64,000 nt of DNA from assembly GCA_033875255.1 (NCBI GenBank), contig JAWZSN010000022.1, positions 31,403 through 95,402 of the forward strand, written 5' to 3'. The notes beneath the pieces are model-generated. The model saw nothing but the letters and a program-made list of their open reading frames with translations. It was not told where the DNA came from and made no database searches. Shown here piece after piece: positions 55,397 through 64,000 of the stretch. Within the stretch, counting starts at the first letter, position 1. Each line of letters opens with the position of its first letter. Made by a program: the position numbers and the translations under genes. Source of the DNA: Marinimicrococcus sp033875255 (GTDB taxonomy: Bacteria; Pseudomonadota; Alphaproteobacteria; Geminicoccales; Geminicoccaceae).

Positions 55397-56299
55397 GTGA
55401 CGGAAAAGGTGCGGCGGCTTCTCATGAACATCCTGATCGGCGGAGCGGCGCTCTACGGCGCCGTGGTCACGGGTCTCTACCTCGCGCAGGACACCATGCT
55501 CTTCCCACGGCATGCTGCCTCCATCGCCACCTACCCCCTGCCGGCAGGAGCCGAGCGGCTGACGTTGCAGACACCCGACGGGGCGCAACTGACCGGCCAT
55601 CTGGTGCGGGCCCGACAGCCTTCGCGCGGCCTCCTGCTGGGCTTTCCCGGGAATGCCTGGAACGCCCAGGACATGACGGTCTTTCTTGCGCACCGCCTAC
55701 CCGATCTTGACATCGCGGTCTTCCATTACCGCGGCTACGCGCCCAGCGAGGGCGAGCCGGGCGAGGAGGCGTTCTACGCCGATGCCGCGCTCATCCACGA
55801 CGCGCTGGTGCGCCGCCTGGAGCCGGCGCGGGTGGTGGCTGCCGGCTTCAGCCTGGGCTCGAGCGTGGCGAGCTGGCTGGCGGGGCGCCGAGCGCTCGCC
55901 GGGCTGCTACTGGTGACCCCGTTCGATTCGATCGAGGCGATCGCGCGGACTCGCTATTTCTGGGCGCCGGTGGGGCGCCTCATCAAAAACCGTTTTCGCA
56001 GCAGCCTCCACCTGAAGGACAGCGACGTGCCGACGGCGGTCATCCTCGCAAGTCGGGACCGCATCGTGCCGCCCGAGCGTTCGCAGGCGCTGCTGCGGGT
56101 GCTGCGTTGCCCGGTTCTGGTTGAGACGGTGCCGCACAGCACGCATAACGGCATTTACGACCACGAGGAATTCGACCACCTCCTCGAGCGGTCGATGGAG
56201 CTTCTGGTCGGGGTCGGCGGGCAGCGGCCGGGAGGCGACGCGGCATTGCTGCCGGTCTGCGATCCCGAGGCGGCAGCTGCTCTCGAGGAGGCCGACTGA
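55397..56299 (+). CDS. Alpha/beta hydrolase, membrane-anchored (ABHD13/BEM46-like)
   Basis: 300 residues. One N-terminal membrane helix (NILIGGAALYGAVVTGLYLA) then an alpha/beta hydrolase domain with nucleophile elbow GFSLGS, oxyanion loop GFPGNAWN, acid in ASRDRIVP and His in VPHSTHNGIY. Start is GTG 55397 or the ATG 27 bases on. Substrate unknown. Convergent with fliX (33 bases apart). Confidence 0.85.
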   Translation: MTEKVRRLLMNILIGGAALYGAVVTGLYLAQDTMLFPRHAASIATYPLPAGAERLTLQTPDGAQLTGHLVRARQPSRGLLLGFPGNAWNAQDMTVFLAHRLPDLDIAVFHYRGYAPSEGEPGEEAFYADAALIHDALVRRLEPARVVAAGFSLGSSVASWLAGRRALAGLLLVTPFDSIEAIARTRYFWAPVGRLIKNRFRSSLHLKDSDVPTAVILASRDRIVPPERSQALLRVLRCPVLVETVPHSTHNGIYDHEEFDHLLERSMELLVGVGGQRPGGDAALLPVCDPEAAAALEEAD

Positions 56300-56331
56300 C
56301 GCGACGCCGCCCAGGCGGCCGGCGCGCCGGC

Positions 56332-56757
56332 TCAGACCTCCCGGTCGACCAGCCCGGCCCGCTCGAGCTTGGCGAGCTCGACCGCGGCCCGTACCCGCAG
56401 ATCTCTCAGGCCGTCTTCCTCGCCGCGCGACAGGTCATCCGTGCCGACGGCGCGCCCGAGCGCCGCCGCCGCGGCGGTCGGCGCGCCTTCGGCGAGCAGC
56501 GCTTCCTTCAGTCGCTCGAGCTGCTCGAGCATGAGTCGCGCCGGCGGCGCCGGCGTCCGCCGCGCCACGCCGACCTCCTGCAGGCCGAGCAACGCGCTTG
56601 TGGCCGTGCCGGTGGCTGTCGGCAGGCTTGCGCCGGCTGACGTCGCGGCCGGCGGCGACGACGCTTCGATGCCCGGCAGCCTGCTTGCCTCCCCGCCGGG
56701 CGGTTGGCGCGGCGCCGCCGTCGTCCTGAAGATCCCGGGGTCGAGCCGGACCTGCAT
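56332..56757 (-). CDS. fliX: Flagellar assembly regulator FliX
   Basis: 141 residues. The N-terminal half is low complexity; the C-terminal half has the FliX pattern (LLGLQEVG ... LERLKEALLAEGAP ... LRVRAAVELAKLERA). In Caulobacter FliX works with FlbD to couple class II assembly to sigma-54 genes. Start at 56757 (MQVRLDPGIFRTT) with GAGGAGAG upstream. Divergent from flgI, as is common in alphaproteobacteria, with a CtrA-type box between. Confidence 0.85.
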   Translation of the reverse strand: MQVRLDPGIFRTTAAPRQPPGGEASRLPGIEASSPPAATSAGASLPTATGTATSALLGLQEVGVARRTPAPPARLMLEQLERLKEALLAEGAPTAAAAALGRAVGTDDLSRGEEDGLRDLRVRAAVELAKLERAGLVDREV

Positions 56758-56810
56758 GCGCTCTCTCCTCGTGCGAACGGCGCGTCGGCAGGAGCATGCG
56801 ACGCCGGCGG

Positions 56811-56825
56811 TTAAGTCTCCCTTAA
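56811..56825. promoter_or_regulatory. CtrA-type box between fliX and flgI
   Basis: TTAAGTCTCCCTTAA is an exact TTAA-N7-TTAA, the consensus of the cell-cycle response regulator CtrA, 54 bases upstream of fliX and 85 bases upstream of flgI. TTAA is rare in this GC-rich DNA, so chance is a weak explanation. In Caulobacter fliX is CtrA-controlled. Confidence 0.6.
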
Positions 56826-56909
56826 ACATCGGCTGCGATGATGCATTCGTCGCTGCAGTAAGCGCTGCGGGCTGACGACAGACCTCGAAGGCGATCGGAT
56901 GCCTGGACG

Positions 56910-58013
56910 ATGAAGCGTCTCGTGCCGTTCCTGTGGCTCCTCGTGCTGGCGCTCGCGGCGGTGCCGGCCGCCGCCTCGCGTATCAAGGACGTCGCCGACT
57001 TCGAGGGGGTGCGGGACAATGTCCTGATCGGCTACGGGTTGGTGGTGGGGCTCAACGGCACCGGCGACAGCCTGCGCAATGCCGTGTTCACCCAAGAGAG
57101 CCTCGTGGCGATGCTCGAGCGGCTGGGCGTGAGCACCCGCGGCAACAATCTCAACACCCGCAACGTCGCTGCCGTGATGGTGACCGCCACCCTACCGCCC
57201 TTCGCCCGGCAGGGAAGCCGGATCGACGCACGGGTGAGTGCCTTGGGCGACGCCAAGAGTCTGGCCGGGGGCTCGCTGCTGGTGACGCCGCTGCTTGGTG
57301 CGGACGGCGAGGTCTATGCCGTGGCGCAGGGGGCCCTGGCGGTGTCCGGCTTCAGTGCCCAGGGGGAGAGCGAGTCCGTCAGCCGCGGCGTCGCCACGGC
57401 CGGCCGACTGCCGGCTGGTGCCATCGTCGAGCGCGAGGTGGCATTCGATCTCGACGCTCTCGATGCGCTCAGCCTGGCGCTGCGCAACCCCGATTTCACC
57501 ACCGCCCGGCGCATCGCGACGGCCATCAACGAGGAACTGGGCGAGGACACGGCCAGAGCGGTCGACGCCGGCACGGTGGCCGTCGCCGTGCCGGCGCGCT
57601 TCAAGGCCCGGACCGCCTATCTGTTGAGCGAGATCGAGCAGCTGCCGGTGACCCCCGACCTGCCGGCGCGCATCGTCATCGACGAGAGTGCCGGGATCAT
57701 CGTGATGGGCGAGAACGTGCGCATCAGCCGGGTCGCGGTGGCGCAGGGCAATCTCACGGTACGGATCACCGAGACGCCCGAGGTCTCGCAGCCGGCACCC
57801 CTTGCCGAGGGAGAGACGGTGGTGGTGCCGCGGACCCGGGTGGAGGTCGATGACGCTGCCGGACGGCGCATGGCCCTGCTCGAGACCGGCGTGACGCTTC
57901 AGACACTCGTGGACGGGCTCAACGCGCTGGGCGTGGGCCCCCGCGATATGATCGCCATTCTTCAGGCCATCAAGGCAGCCGGCGCGCTGCAGGCCGAGCT
58001 CGAGGTGATGTAG
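56910..58013 (+). CDS. flgI: Flagellar P-ring protein FlgI
   Basis: 367 residues with a signal peptide ending near AAASR (about residue 21). It forms the periplasmic ring around the rod. Conserved start of the mature protein: RIKDVADFEGVRDNVLIGYGLVVGLNGTGD; further on LNTRNVAAVMVTA and IVMGENVRIS. The C-terminal LQTLVDGLNALGVGPRDMIAILQAIKAAGALQAEL is intact. ATG at 56910. First gene of the late flagellar run. Confidence 0.95.
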   Translation: MKRLVPFLWLLVLALAAVPAAASRIKDVADFEGVRDNVLIGYGLVVGLNGTGDSLRNAVFTQESLVAMLERLGVSTRGNNLNTRNVAAVMVTATLPPFARQGSRIDARVSALGDAKSLAGGSLLVTPLLGADGEVYAVAQGALAVSGFSAQGESESVSRGVATAGRLPAGAIVEREVAFDLDALDALSLALRNPDFTTARRIATAINEELGEDTARAVDAGTVAVAVPARFKARTAYLLSEIEQLPVTPDLPARIVIDESAGIIVMGENVRISRVAVAQGNLTVRITETPEVSQPAPLAEGETVVVPRTRVEVDDAAGRRMALLETGVTLQTLVDGLNALGVGPRDMIAILQAIKAAGALQAELEVM

Positions 58014-58015
58014 CG

Positions 58016-58351
58016 ATGCGCGAGATTGGTCCCATGCCGGCCGGTCCAGGGTCGATCGGTGGTACAGCGATGGTGATGACAGACGCGGCGTCGCCAGGGC
58101 GGCGGGAGGAGGCCGCCTCGGCCTTCGAGACGATGCTGCTGAGCGAGCTCCTGCGGCCCGTTCTCGCGGAGTCTTCCGGCAGTGCGGCCCCGCTCGGCTT
58201 CGACGGCCCGTTCGGCAGCCTGCTCGTCGAGGAATACGCCAGGCTGCTGGCCGGGCGCGGCGGGCTGGGCTTGCAGGATCCGGTGGCACGCGCCCTGGCC
58301 GATCCTTTGGGCCCGGGTGGCGATCGCAGCGGCGAGACGGCGCGGGCCTGA
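58016..58351 (+). CDS. flgJ: Rod-binding protein FlgJ (N-terminal domain form)
   Basis: 111 residues, only the rod-capping domain without the muramidase domain, as in alphaproteobacteria. The core is AASAFETMLLSELLRPVL and GPFGSLLVEEYARLLAGRGGLGL. It starts 2 bases after flgI and overlaps the next start (TGATG). Confidence 0.85.
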   Translation: MREIGPMPAGPGSIGGTAMVMTDAASPGRREEAASAFETMLLSELLRPVLAESSGSAAPLGFDGPFGSLLVEEYARLLAGRGGLGLQDPVARALADPLGPGGDRSGETARA

Positions 58352-58746
58352 TGAATCCCTTCGAGAGGACCGCCATGCTGATCACGCTGATGCGCCAGCT
58401 GGCCGAGGTGATGGCACGGCAGAGCGAGATTGTGCGCCGGCTGCGTCTCGATGGGCTGGCTGATCTGGTCGAGGAGCAGCGGCTGCTCACGGATGCGGTC
58501 GAGCGCGAGCTGCTGGCTTTCCGGGCATGCCCGCAGGCGGCGGGCGAGCTTCCCGAAGCGACCCGGCAGGAGCTCGAGCGGGAGCTGCGCAGCCTGCGCG
58601 GCACCTTCCGCGGCAATGCCCGGACGATGGCCACGGCGCGCTCGATCATGGAGGGACTGCTGCGGGAGTTGCGCCGCTCCTGCGCCGCGGGGTCGCCGGG
58701 TCGCGGGGCTGAGGTGATCCCGGTGGCGTTCGACCGGCAGGTGTGA
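58351..58746 (+). CDS. FlgN-like flagellar export chaperone
   Basis: 131 residues, helical and charged. LITLMRQLAEVMARQSEIVRRLRLDGL and the following leucine-rich helices agree with FlgN, which escorts FlgK and FlgL for export. The position immediately before flgK and overlapping the flgJ stop supports it. Sequence similarity of FlgN proteins is low, so this is mainly by context. Confidence 0.65.
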   Translation: MNPFERTAMLITLMRQLAEVMARQSEIVRRLRLDGLADLVEEQRLLTDAVERELLAFRACPQAAGELPEATRQELERELRSLRGTFRGNARTMATARSIMEGLLRELRRSCAAGSPGRGAEVIPVAFDRQV

Positions 58747-58753
58747 GGCGGTC

Positions 58754-60619
58754 ATGACCCTCGGTAACGGCCTCAATGCCGCCCTGAGCGGCCTCCGTGC
58801 AGCCCAGCAGGCGCTGGCGCTGACCAGCGGCAACATCGCCAATGCCGGCACGCCCGGCCATGCCCGGCGCCTGCACGCGCAGGAAGCGGTGGTCGCCGGC
58901 ACGAGCGGTGCCGGAGTCCGCAGTCTCACGCCGCAGCGGGCGGTGGACGACTATCTCGTGCGCCAGTCCCGGATGCAGGAAGGAGCCCTCGCGCATAGCG
59001 GCGTGCTGGCCGAGCTGCGGACCCGCCTGGAGCAGGGCGTGCTGGCGACGCGCAGTGACGGCGGCGATCTCGCGGGCCGCATCGCCAGCTTGGCGGGAAG
59101 GCTCGAGACGCTCGCCGCAGCACCCGCCGATCCGGTTGCCCGGTCGGCGGCGCTAGCCGGAATCATCGAGACCGGACGCGGCATCGATGCCGGCATGGCC
59201 GAGCTGCGGATGCTGCGCGGCGAGATGGACGCCCGCATTGGCGATAGCGTGGGCAAGATCAACGGTGCGCTTGCGGCGCTGGAGCGGTTGAACGGGCAGA
59301 TCGCGCAGCGGGGTGAGGACGCAGGGCTGGCAGACCGCCGCGACACGCTTCTGGCGAGCCTTGCCACGGAGATCGACATCGCCCCTTTCCAGCGGCCCGA
59401 CGGCACCGTGGCCGTGTTCACCGGCTCGGGCAAGATCCTGCTCGACGGCCAGGCCCGGCAGGTCCACCACGCACCGGTCGGCACCATTGCCGCCGAAACC
59501 CGGTTCGGCGAGATCGCCATCTACCGGCGCGACCAGCTCGATGCCGGCGGCGTGCCGCGAGCCGGCGAGAGCGGCGAGGTGCTGGTGGGCGCCGGCCTGC
59601 GCGCGGAGCCGCCGCCCGAGCTCGCCGGCGCGCCGGAGCCGCTTCGCATCCTCTCCTCCGTGCGCGGCGGCGCGCTGGCCGGCTTTCTCGAGGCGCGCGA
59701 CACGGCGCTGCCGGCGCTCGGGGACCAGCTCGGGGAGCTGGCGGCGGTGCTCCGCCACGGGCTGAACGCCGCGCACAACGCGTCGACCGCGCTGCCGCCG
59801 CCCGCCCGCCTCGAGGGCTCGCGCAGCGATTTCACCGGCTACGATCCGGGCATGGCGGGCGGCACCGCCCGGCTCGCGGTGGTCGACCAGGCGACGGGCG
59901 AGGTGGTGCGGCTGCTCGATCTGCCGCTGGCCGGCGCCACCCCGGCGGACCTCGCTGCGACGATCGACGCCGGGCTCGCTGGCATCGGCCGCGCCGCGCT
60001 GGCGCCCGGGGGCGGGCTTGAGATAGAGACGACGCAGCCAGGGCTTGGCCTTGCCCTTGACGAGAACGACAGCCGAATTCCTCTCGCCGATGCCGCGGGC
60101 CATGGCTGGAGCTACGGCTTCGCGCATTATTTCGGGCTCAATGATCTAGTCGAGCCGAGCAGCGCCGACGGCACCGGCCTGCGGCTGCGGCCGGACATCG
60201 CGGCCGATGCGAACCTGCTCGCCAGTGCCCGACTGTCGCTGCTCGCGGGACCGCCGCCGGGCGGGAGCCTTGGCGGTGCAGGCGACAATCGCGGCGCGCA
60301 GGCGCTCGCCCGGGCACTGCAGACCCCCCTCGCGACCGTGTCGCGTGGCGGGCTGGCAGGGCAGCCGGCGACCGCGGGCGATTATGCGGCACGCATCCAG
60401 GCCCTCGCCACCAGTGCGGCGGCGGCCGCGGCGCAAGAGACGGACGACCACGCCGCCATTGCCGGCGCCCTTAAGGAGCGCGTGGCGTCGGTCTCGGGCG
60501 TCAATATCGACGAGGAGCTCGGCAAGCTCATGCTTTACCAGCAGGCTTATGTGGCGGCGGCGCGGGTCGTCAGCATCACGAGCGACCTTCTGGACGAGCT
60601 CGGCCGCATGGCACGCTAG
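58754..60619 (+). CDS. flgK: Flagellar hook-associated protein 1 FlgK
   Basis: 621 residues. N-terminal rod-like block (LGNGLNAALSGLRAAQQALALTSGNIANAGTPGHARR) and C-terminal SGVNIDEELGKLMLYQQAYVAAARV are diagnostic. It forms the hook-filament junction with FlgL. The central variable region is alanine-rich. Starts 7 bases after the FlgN-like gene. Confidence 0.95.
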   Translation: MTLGNGLNAALSGLRAAQQALALTSGNIANAGTPGHARRLHAQEAVVAGTSGAGVRSLTPQRAVDDYLVRQSRMQEGALAHSGVLAELRTRLEQGVLATRSDGGDLAGRIASLAGRLETLAAAPADPVARSAALAGIIETGRGIDAGMAELRMLRGEMDARIGDSVGKINGALAALERLNGQIAQRGEDAGLADRRDTLLASLATEIDIAPFQRPDGTVAVFTGSGKILLDGQARQVHHAPVGTIAAETRFGEIAIYRRDQLDAGGVPRAGESGEVLVGAGLRAEPPPELAGAPEPLRILSSVRGGALAGFLEARDTALPALGDQLGELAAVLRHGLNAAHNASTALPPPARLEGSRSDFTGYDPGMAGGTARLAVVDQATGEVVRLLDLPLAGATPADLAATIDAGLAGIGRAALAPGGGLEIETTQPGLGLALDENDSRIPLADAAGHGWSYGFAHYFGLNDLVEPSSADGTGLRLRPDIAADANLLASARLSLLAGPPPGGSLGGAGDNRGAQALARALQTPLATVSRGGLAGQPATAGDYAARIQALATSAAAAAAQETDDHAAIAGALKERVASVSGVNIDEELGKLMLYQQAYVAAARVVSITSDLLDELGRMAR

Positions 60620-60750
60620 GATGAAAGCCGGGACGAGCGCGCTTCGGGCTGGCACGGAACTGCCGGCGGAGCCGGCTGCCGCCATATGTGCATGTAGCCG
60701 GTGCCGCGGCTTTTGGTGTCCTGTGGTGGTACGGCGAGGGGAGGTGTCCC

Positions 60751-61644
60751 ATGCGAATCGCTGACTTTGCCCATGGCCAGCGGACGGCCCGGGATCTGGC
60801 GGGACTCCAGGAGCGGGTGCGCACCACACAGATCGAGATCGCCTCGGGCCGGCGTGCGGCGCCCTTCGCAACCGCGCCTGGCGAGGCCGGTGCCTTTCTG
60901 CGGGTCCGTGACGAACGGGCGCTGACCGCCGACATCGCCGGCCAGAACGAGCGGATGGTAGGCCGGCTGCGGGTCATGGACGATGCGATCGGCCGGCTGG
61001 CGGGCATCGCCGAGCAGCTCCAGGGGCTGCTGCTGCAGCGCCTCGACGATTCGACGGGAGGCTCGATGCCTCTCGCCGCCACTCTCGACGGCATGCTGGC
61101 CGAGGCCACGGGCGCTCTCAACCAACGGTTCGAGGGAGCCTATCTCTTCGGCGGCAGCCGCAGCGAGCGCCCGCCGGTCGAGCTGCCTGCACCGCCGCTC
61201 ACCTCGCCCGATCCGGCACTCTACTACCAGGGCGACGGGGTGCGGTTGACGCTGCGCGCCGAGACGGGGGTAGAGCTTTCCTACGGCGTCACCGCCGACG
61301 AGCGGCCGTTCGCCGAGCTGCTGGCTGCCATGGGCCGGGCAGGCGCCGCCCACGAGAGCGGCGACCGGGCGGGGCTGCAGGGCGCCCTCGATCTTGCGCG
61401 CTCGGCGCTGGACGGCATTCTCGACCGCCGTGGCGCACTCGCTGCGACGACTGCCGAGGTCGAGGCGATTGCCATCGGCCAGCGCGATCTCCTGCCGGCG
61501 ATGGACGAGTATCTGGCGCGGCTCGCCGAGGTCGATCCGGCCGAGGCCATGACCCGGCTGGCGGCCGACATGACGAGCCTCGAAGCCGCCTATCTGGCCT
61601 CCAGCCGCACCGCCAGGCTGTCGCTGGCGGATTACCTGCGGTGA
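60751..61644 (+). CDS. flgL: Flagellar hook-associated protein 3 FlgL
   Basis: 297 residues. N-terminal block RTARDLAGLQERVRTTQIEIASGRRA and C-terminal LEAAYLASSRTARLSLADYL are flagellin-like as in FlgL. GAGGGGAGGTG precedes the ATG at 60751. Last gene of the flagellar run; no flagellin gene is in the window. Confidence 0.92.
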   Translation: MRIADFAHGQRTARDLAGLQERVRTTQIEIASGRRAAPFATAPGEAGAFLRVRDERALTADIAGQNERMVGRLRVMDDAIGRLAGIAEQLQGLLLQRLDDSTGGSMPLAATLDGMLAEATGALNQRFEGAYLFGGSRSERPPVELPAPPLTSPDPALYYQGDGVRLTLRAETGVELSYGVTADERPFAELLAAMGRAGAAHESGDRAGLQGALDLARSALDGILDRRGALAATTAEVEAIAIGQRDLLPAMDEYLARLAEVDPAEAMTRLAADMTSLEAAYLASSRTARLSLADYLR

Positions 61645-62583
61645 GACCGGAGCGGCTGAAAGGATGCGCTGCGGGCGCGGCCGGTCCGCCAGCTGCGTCG
61701 GCTGCTCGCCCGGGCGGGCAGGCAGCGTCCGCGTGGCCGAAGCACGGACTGGCGGGCGTGGAGAGTCTGGCGCGTGTGCAGGCGCCTGTTGGCCGTTCGT
61801 GCCATGCGCGAGACAGGTGGCCAGACCCGATGACCGACCGACTCGCCATCGTGGTACCGTCGACCGGATGGCAGCGGGGCTGCGGCCGTGCAAGCGACGG
61901 GCCCGCCGTGGACGACGAGCGCAGCGAAATGCGGCTCTGGCGGTACCTCGCGCCGCGGCGACGCGGGTGGATCGACCAGACCTGCCACTCCTGCATGACC
62001 CTCACCGCCGTGCGCGCGAATCCGGATCCAGGTGGTGCAGCGCCTTCTCCAGGGCGCCGGGGCCGCATCACGGGCAGGGCCTTGCATGGTCACGGCGGGG
62101 CGGCACGAGGGATGCGGCAGGTCTTCGGCTACGGACCCGTCCAGGAATGCGGCGTCGATCCATTGCGGCGAGGTGGGGGGACCAGCTCACATCGGCCGGC
62201 AGCGCCGCCCCGGAGGACTACTCCTTTGGTGCCAGCGCGCGTCGGCGGGCACGGGCCGATGGACCCCTTGCCGAACCAGCGATCCGTGCAGTTTGCCGCA
62301 GCCGTCCCAGCCTCGCGGCGGCGGGACGGCGCTCGCCTGTGCTGTGCCCTCTTCCGAACGCAGATCCTGACCGAGGCTCGCGGACAAAAGCCGCTAATGA
62401 CGTTGCGAGGAGCAAGGGTGCTTGCTGGAGCACGCCCAGCTCGTGCGATTCCGTCTACTCGCGAACGGCCCCCGAGTCTCGCCGTCCTGCAGATGGGCGC
62501 CGGCAATCGGACGGTTCGGGCAATCGCTGGTCTATGGCACTTGCACCTGAACCTCCCGGGTTGTTGGCGGGGCAGGCATCGAG
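61645..62583. other. Gene-free interval beside mobile-element remnants
   Basis: 939 bases with no frame that shows gene-like composition, ribosome sites or known motifs on either strand. It lies between flgL and the IS5-type remnant and probably contains decayed insertion sequence material that I cannot name. Confidence 0.5.
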
Positions 62584-63440
62584 ATGTCGGGGCAGGGCGG
62601 CTTCCTCGAGCTGCACGCGCGCCATGCCGGAGGGGGCGCGAGCGGCAATCCGCTGGAACGACTGACGCGGGCGCTGAAGTGGCCGGAGCGGCGCAAGGGC
62701 GGGCGTCCGCCGATGGATGCGGTGACGATAGCCGACGTGCTGGTGCTCCGGGCGCTTTGCGGCCTGTCGGGCGAGCGGGGCGGATGCCAGGTGCGGGAAG
62801 GGCATTCGTCCAGGCGCTTTTGGGCCGGATCGATCCGGCCGGGCGCCGACAGCTCGGCGGTGTGGCAGGTCCGCGAGGCGCTGGAGCAGGCCTGGCCGAT
62901 GGAAGCGCCGCTCACGCGGTTGGACGCCCAGCTGATGGCGCGCGGCTACGTCGCGCCCGGCGGCTCGCCGTTGCCTCGATGCTCGAGGCGCCCATGCCGC
63001 GCCTGACGCAGGCGGAGCAAGACGAGATCGAGCGTGGCGGCTGGCAGGAGTGGAGACGGGCGAAGGCGGCTCCTGGGGATGTCGAGGGGCGGTAGATCAT
63101 CGGGCATGGGCGGCTGAGGAGGAAAGCCCGGCCCGAGCCGACGGCGACCGGGCGTCCGGCTTGCCGGTCCAGGCGTTCGGGCACGAGAGCCCTTTCGTTG
63201 CAGCGCCGCGTCGCCGGTTGGTCCGGCACAGGGAGGTGACGCACGGCGCCGCCCATGACAGGGCGCTGTCGCCCGAGCTGCTGAACCCTACCGTCTTGGA
63301 CAGCCGGGTCCCGCCGCCGCCTCTTGACGGTAGCCGCTCCGCAGATGGATCGATCGCGTGCTGCGGTCGGCAGGCCGACCGCGCTTGTCGCCATGCTGCC
63401 GACGAGCGGGCTACCGCCCAGGCACGACGGTGCTCGATGA
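62584..63440 (+). pseudogene. Decayed IS5-family transposase
   Basis: ATG at 62584. The N-terminal part is recognisable: NPLERLTRALKWPERRKGGRPPMDAVTIADVLVLRALCGLSGERGGCQV, like the GRPPYDAVLMFKVLVLQ block of the IS5 group. The frame changes near 62960, after which APMPRLTQAEQDEIERGGWQEW reads on in another frame to 63095; a further piece at about 63215-63300 (RLVRHREVTHGAAHDRALSP, then ELLNP) matches the VTDAxxHD region near the catalytic Asp. Not functional. Confidence 0.7.
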
Positions 63441-63455
63441 TCTAGTCATCTGGAA

Positions 63456-63700
63456 CTAAAGGTCGCCGCATAGGGTTTGCTGGGAGCGCTGGCAGAGGCG
63501 TTTGACGGAGGCGAGGATTTCGTCGGCGGATTTGACCCGTTTATAGGGTCTCGGGTCTTCGTTGTGCGCCGCTATGAAGGCCGTGATATCGGCCTCCAGT
63601 TCGGCTGTGGAGCGGTGTACACCGCGTTGCAATTGCTTGCGGGTCAGTTCCGCGAACCAGCGTTCGACCTGGTTGATCCAACTCGCCGATGTGGGCGTGA
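63456..63700 (-). pseudogene. IS630-family transposase, C-terminal fragment
   Basis: The piece TPTSASWINQVERWFAELTR through GVHRSTAELEADITAFIAAHN and KSADEILASVKRLCQ is the C-terminal third of an IS630 transposase, including the last acidic residue region. Homology stops abruptly near 63700, where the next IS begins. The N-terminal two-thirds is absent from the window. Codon bias is weaker than in housekeeping genes. Confidence 0.8.
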
Positions 63701-63721
63701 GAGCCCAACCCGAAAAGAGTT

Positions 63722-63799
63722 GAGCGGTTTCAGCGGGTTGTGATTCCGTTCCGTTGCCACACAGCACGGAGCCGACAATGCCTTGGACTGAAACCGCTC
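63722..63799 (+). promoter_or_regulatory. Stem-loop around the start of the IS5-type transposase
   Basis: GAGCGGTTTCAG (63722-63733) and its exact reverse complement CTGAAACCGCTC (63788-63799) enclose the ribosome site (GGAGCC at 63768-63773) and the ATG at 63778. In a read-through transcript this could hide the start. It may also be part of the left end of the element. Confidence 0.5.
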
Positions 63800-64000
63800 G
63801 CCGCGACTATGCCCGCCGGCGCGTCCGCTATGCAACCGACCTGACGGAGGGTGAGTGGAGACTGATCGAGGCGTTCATGCCGCCGGCACGGCGGGTCGGC
63901 AGGCCACGGACGACCGATCTGCGGGAGGTGATGAACGCGATCCTCTACATGGCTTCGACGGGGTGCCAGTGGGCGATGCTGCCCCGCGAGTTTCCGCCGC
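63778..64000 (+). CDS. IS5-family transposase (IS427/DUF4096 type), cut by the window end
   Basis: The first 74 codons are present and intact. After MPWTETARRDYARRRVRYAT comes DLTEGEWRLIEAFMPPARRVGRPRT..LREVMNAILYMASTGCQWAMLPREFPP, the usual N-terminal domain of this transposase group (often the first of two overlapping frames). It seems to have inserted into the IS630 element. The rest, and the right end, lie outside the window. Confidence 0.85.
   Translation, partial: MPWTETARRDYARRRVRYATDLTEGEWRLIEAFMPPARRVGRPRTTDLREVMNAILYMASTGCQWAMLPREFPP

Noticed and set aside
61645..62583. Possible genes in the flgL to IS interval
   Set aside because: Several long frames exist on both strands, but none has a ribosome site, family motif or consistent codon bias.

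Overview
The window is about 64 kb of very GC-rich chromosome (gene after gene ends its codons in G or C) from an alphaproteobacterium, most likely of the Rhodospirillales type. The markers for this are the fdxA-carD pair, the lspA / DUF3035 lipoprotein / M16 peptidase pair, flagellar regulator FliX beside flgI with a CtrA-type box, a class I polyhydroxyalkanoate (PHA) synthase with a phasin, and an alphaproteobacterial ECF sigma / anti-sigma operon. The exact genus cannot be read from the sequence.

Layout. 0.2-10.1 kb: one co-directional housekeeping run (MaoC hydratase, ribF, ileS, lspA, DUF3035 lipoprotein, two M16 peptidases, mutL). 10.3-16.9 kb: fdxA, carD, then gshB, a HIT protein, a methyltransferase, a VanZ-like protein, a secreted 5'-nucleotidase and bacterioferritin. 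17.1-27.3 kb: a ten-gene run encoding two complete ABC importers whose genes are nested, followed by an idonate-type dehydrogenase and a DapA-family enzyme; this looks like a carbohydrate or sugar-acid uptake and catabolism unit. 27.8-31.4 kb: a second HIT protein, small coiled-coil and secreted proteins, and a minus-strand RraA / cupin / rhodanese operon. 31.5-36 kb: a GNAT acetyltransferase, phaC, and an ECF sigma / anti-sigma operon led by a 57-residue membrane microprotein. 36-49.6 kb: HpaI aldolase, asparagine synthase, a degenerate GGDEF protein, CorA, a lone molybdenum hydroxylase large subunit, a beta-CASP nuclease, a LOG protein, a phasin with a clear promoter/operator region, a 3-hydroxyacyl-CoA dehydrogenase, a host-attachment/baeRF protein and a 96-residue unknown. 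49.9-55.2 kb: two GGDEF cyclases flanking a decayed IS481-type transposase that carries a 266-bp segment in three tandem copies. 55.4-61.6 kb: an alpha/beta hydrolase, then fliX divergent from flgI-flgJ-flgN-flgK-flgL. 61.6-64 kb: a mobile-element graveyard with an IS5-type remnant, an IS630 C-terminal fragment and the start of an IS5-type transposase cut by the window edge.

Themes that link genes: PHA storage (MaoC hydratase, PhaC, phasin, hydroxyacyl-CoA dehydrogenase), uptake and breakdown of sugar acids (nested importers, dehydrogenase, DapA-family enzyme, HpaI aldolase), and the motile/sessile switch (three GGDEF proteins with different active-site and I-site states next to late flagellar genes). 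No tRNA, rRNA or CRISPR array was recognised. All family assignments are by reading motifs and remembered family consensus; no database search was run.
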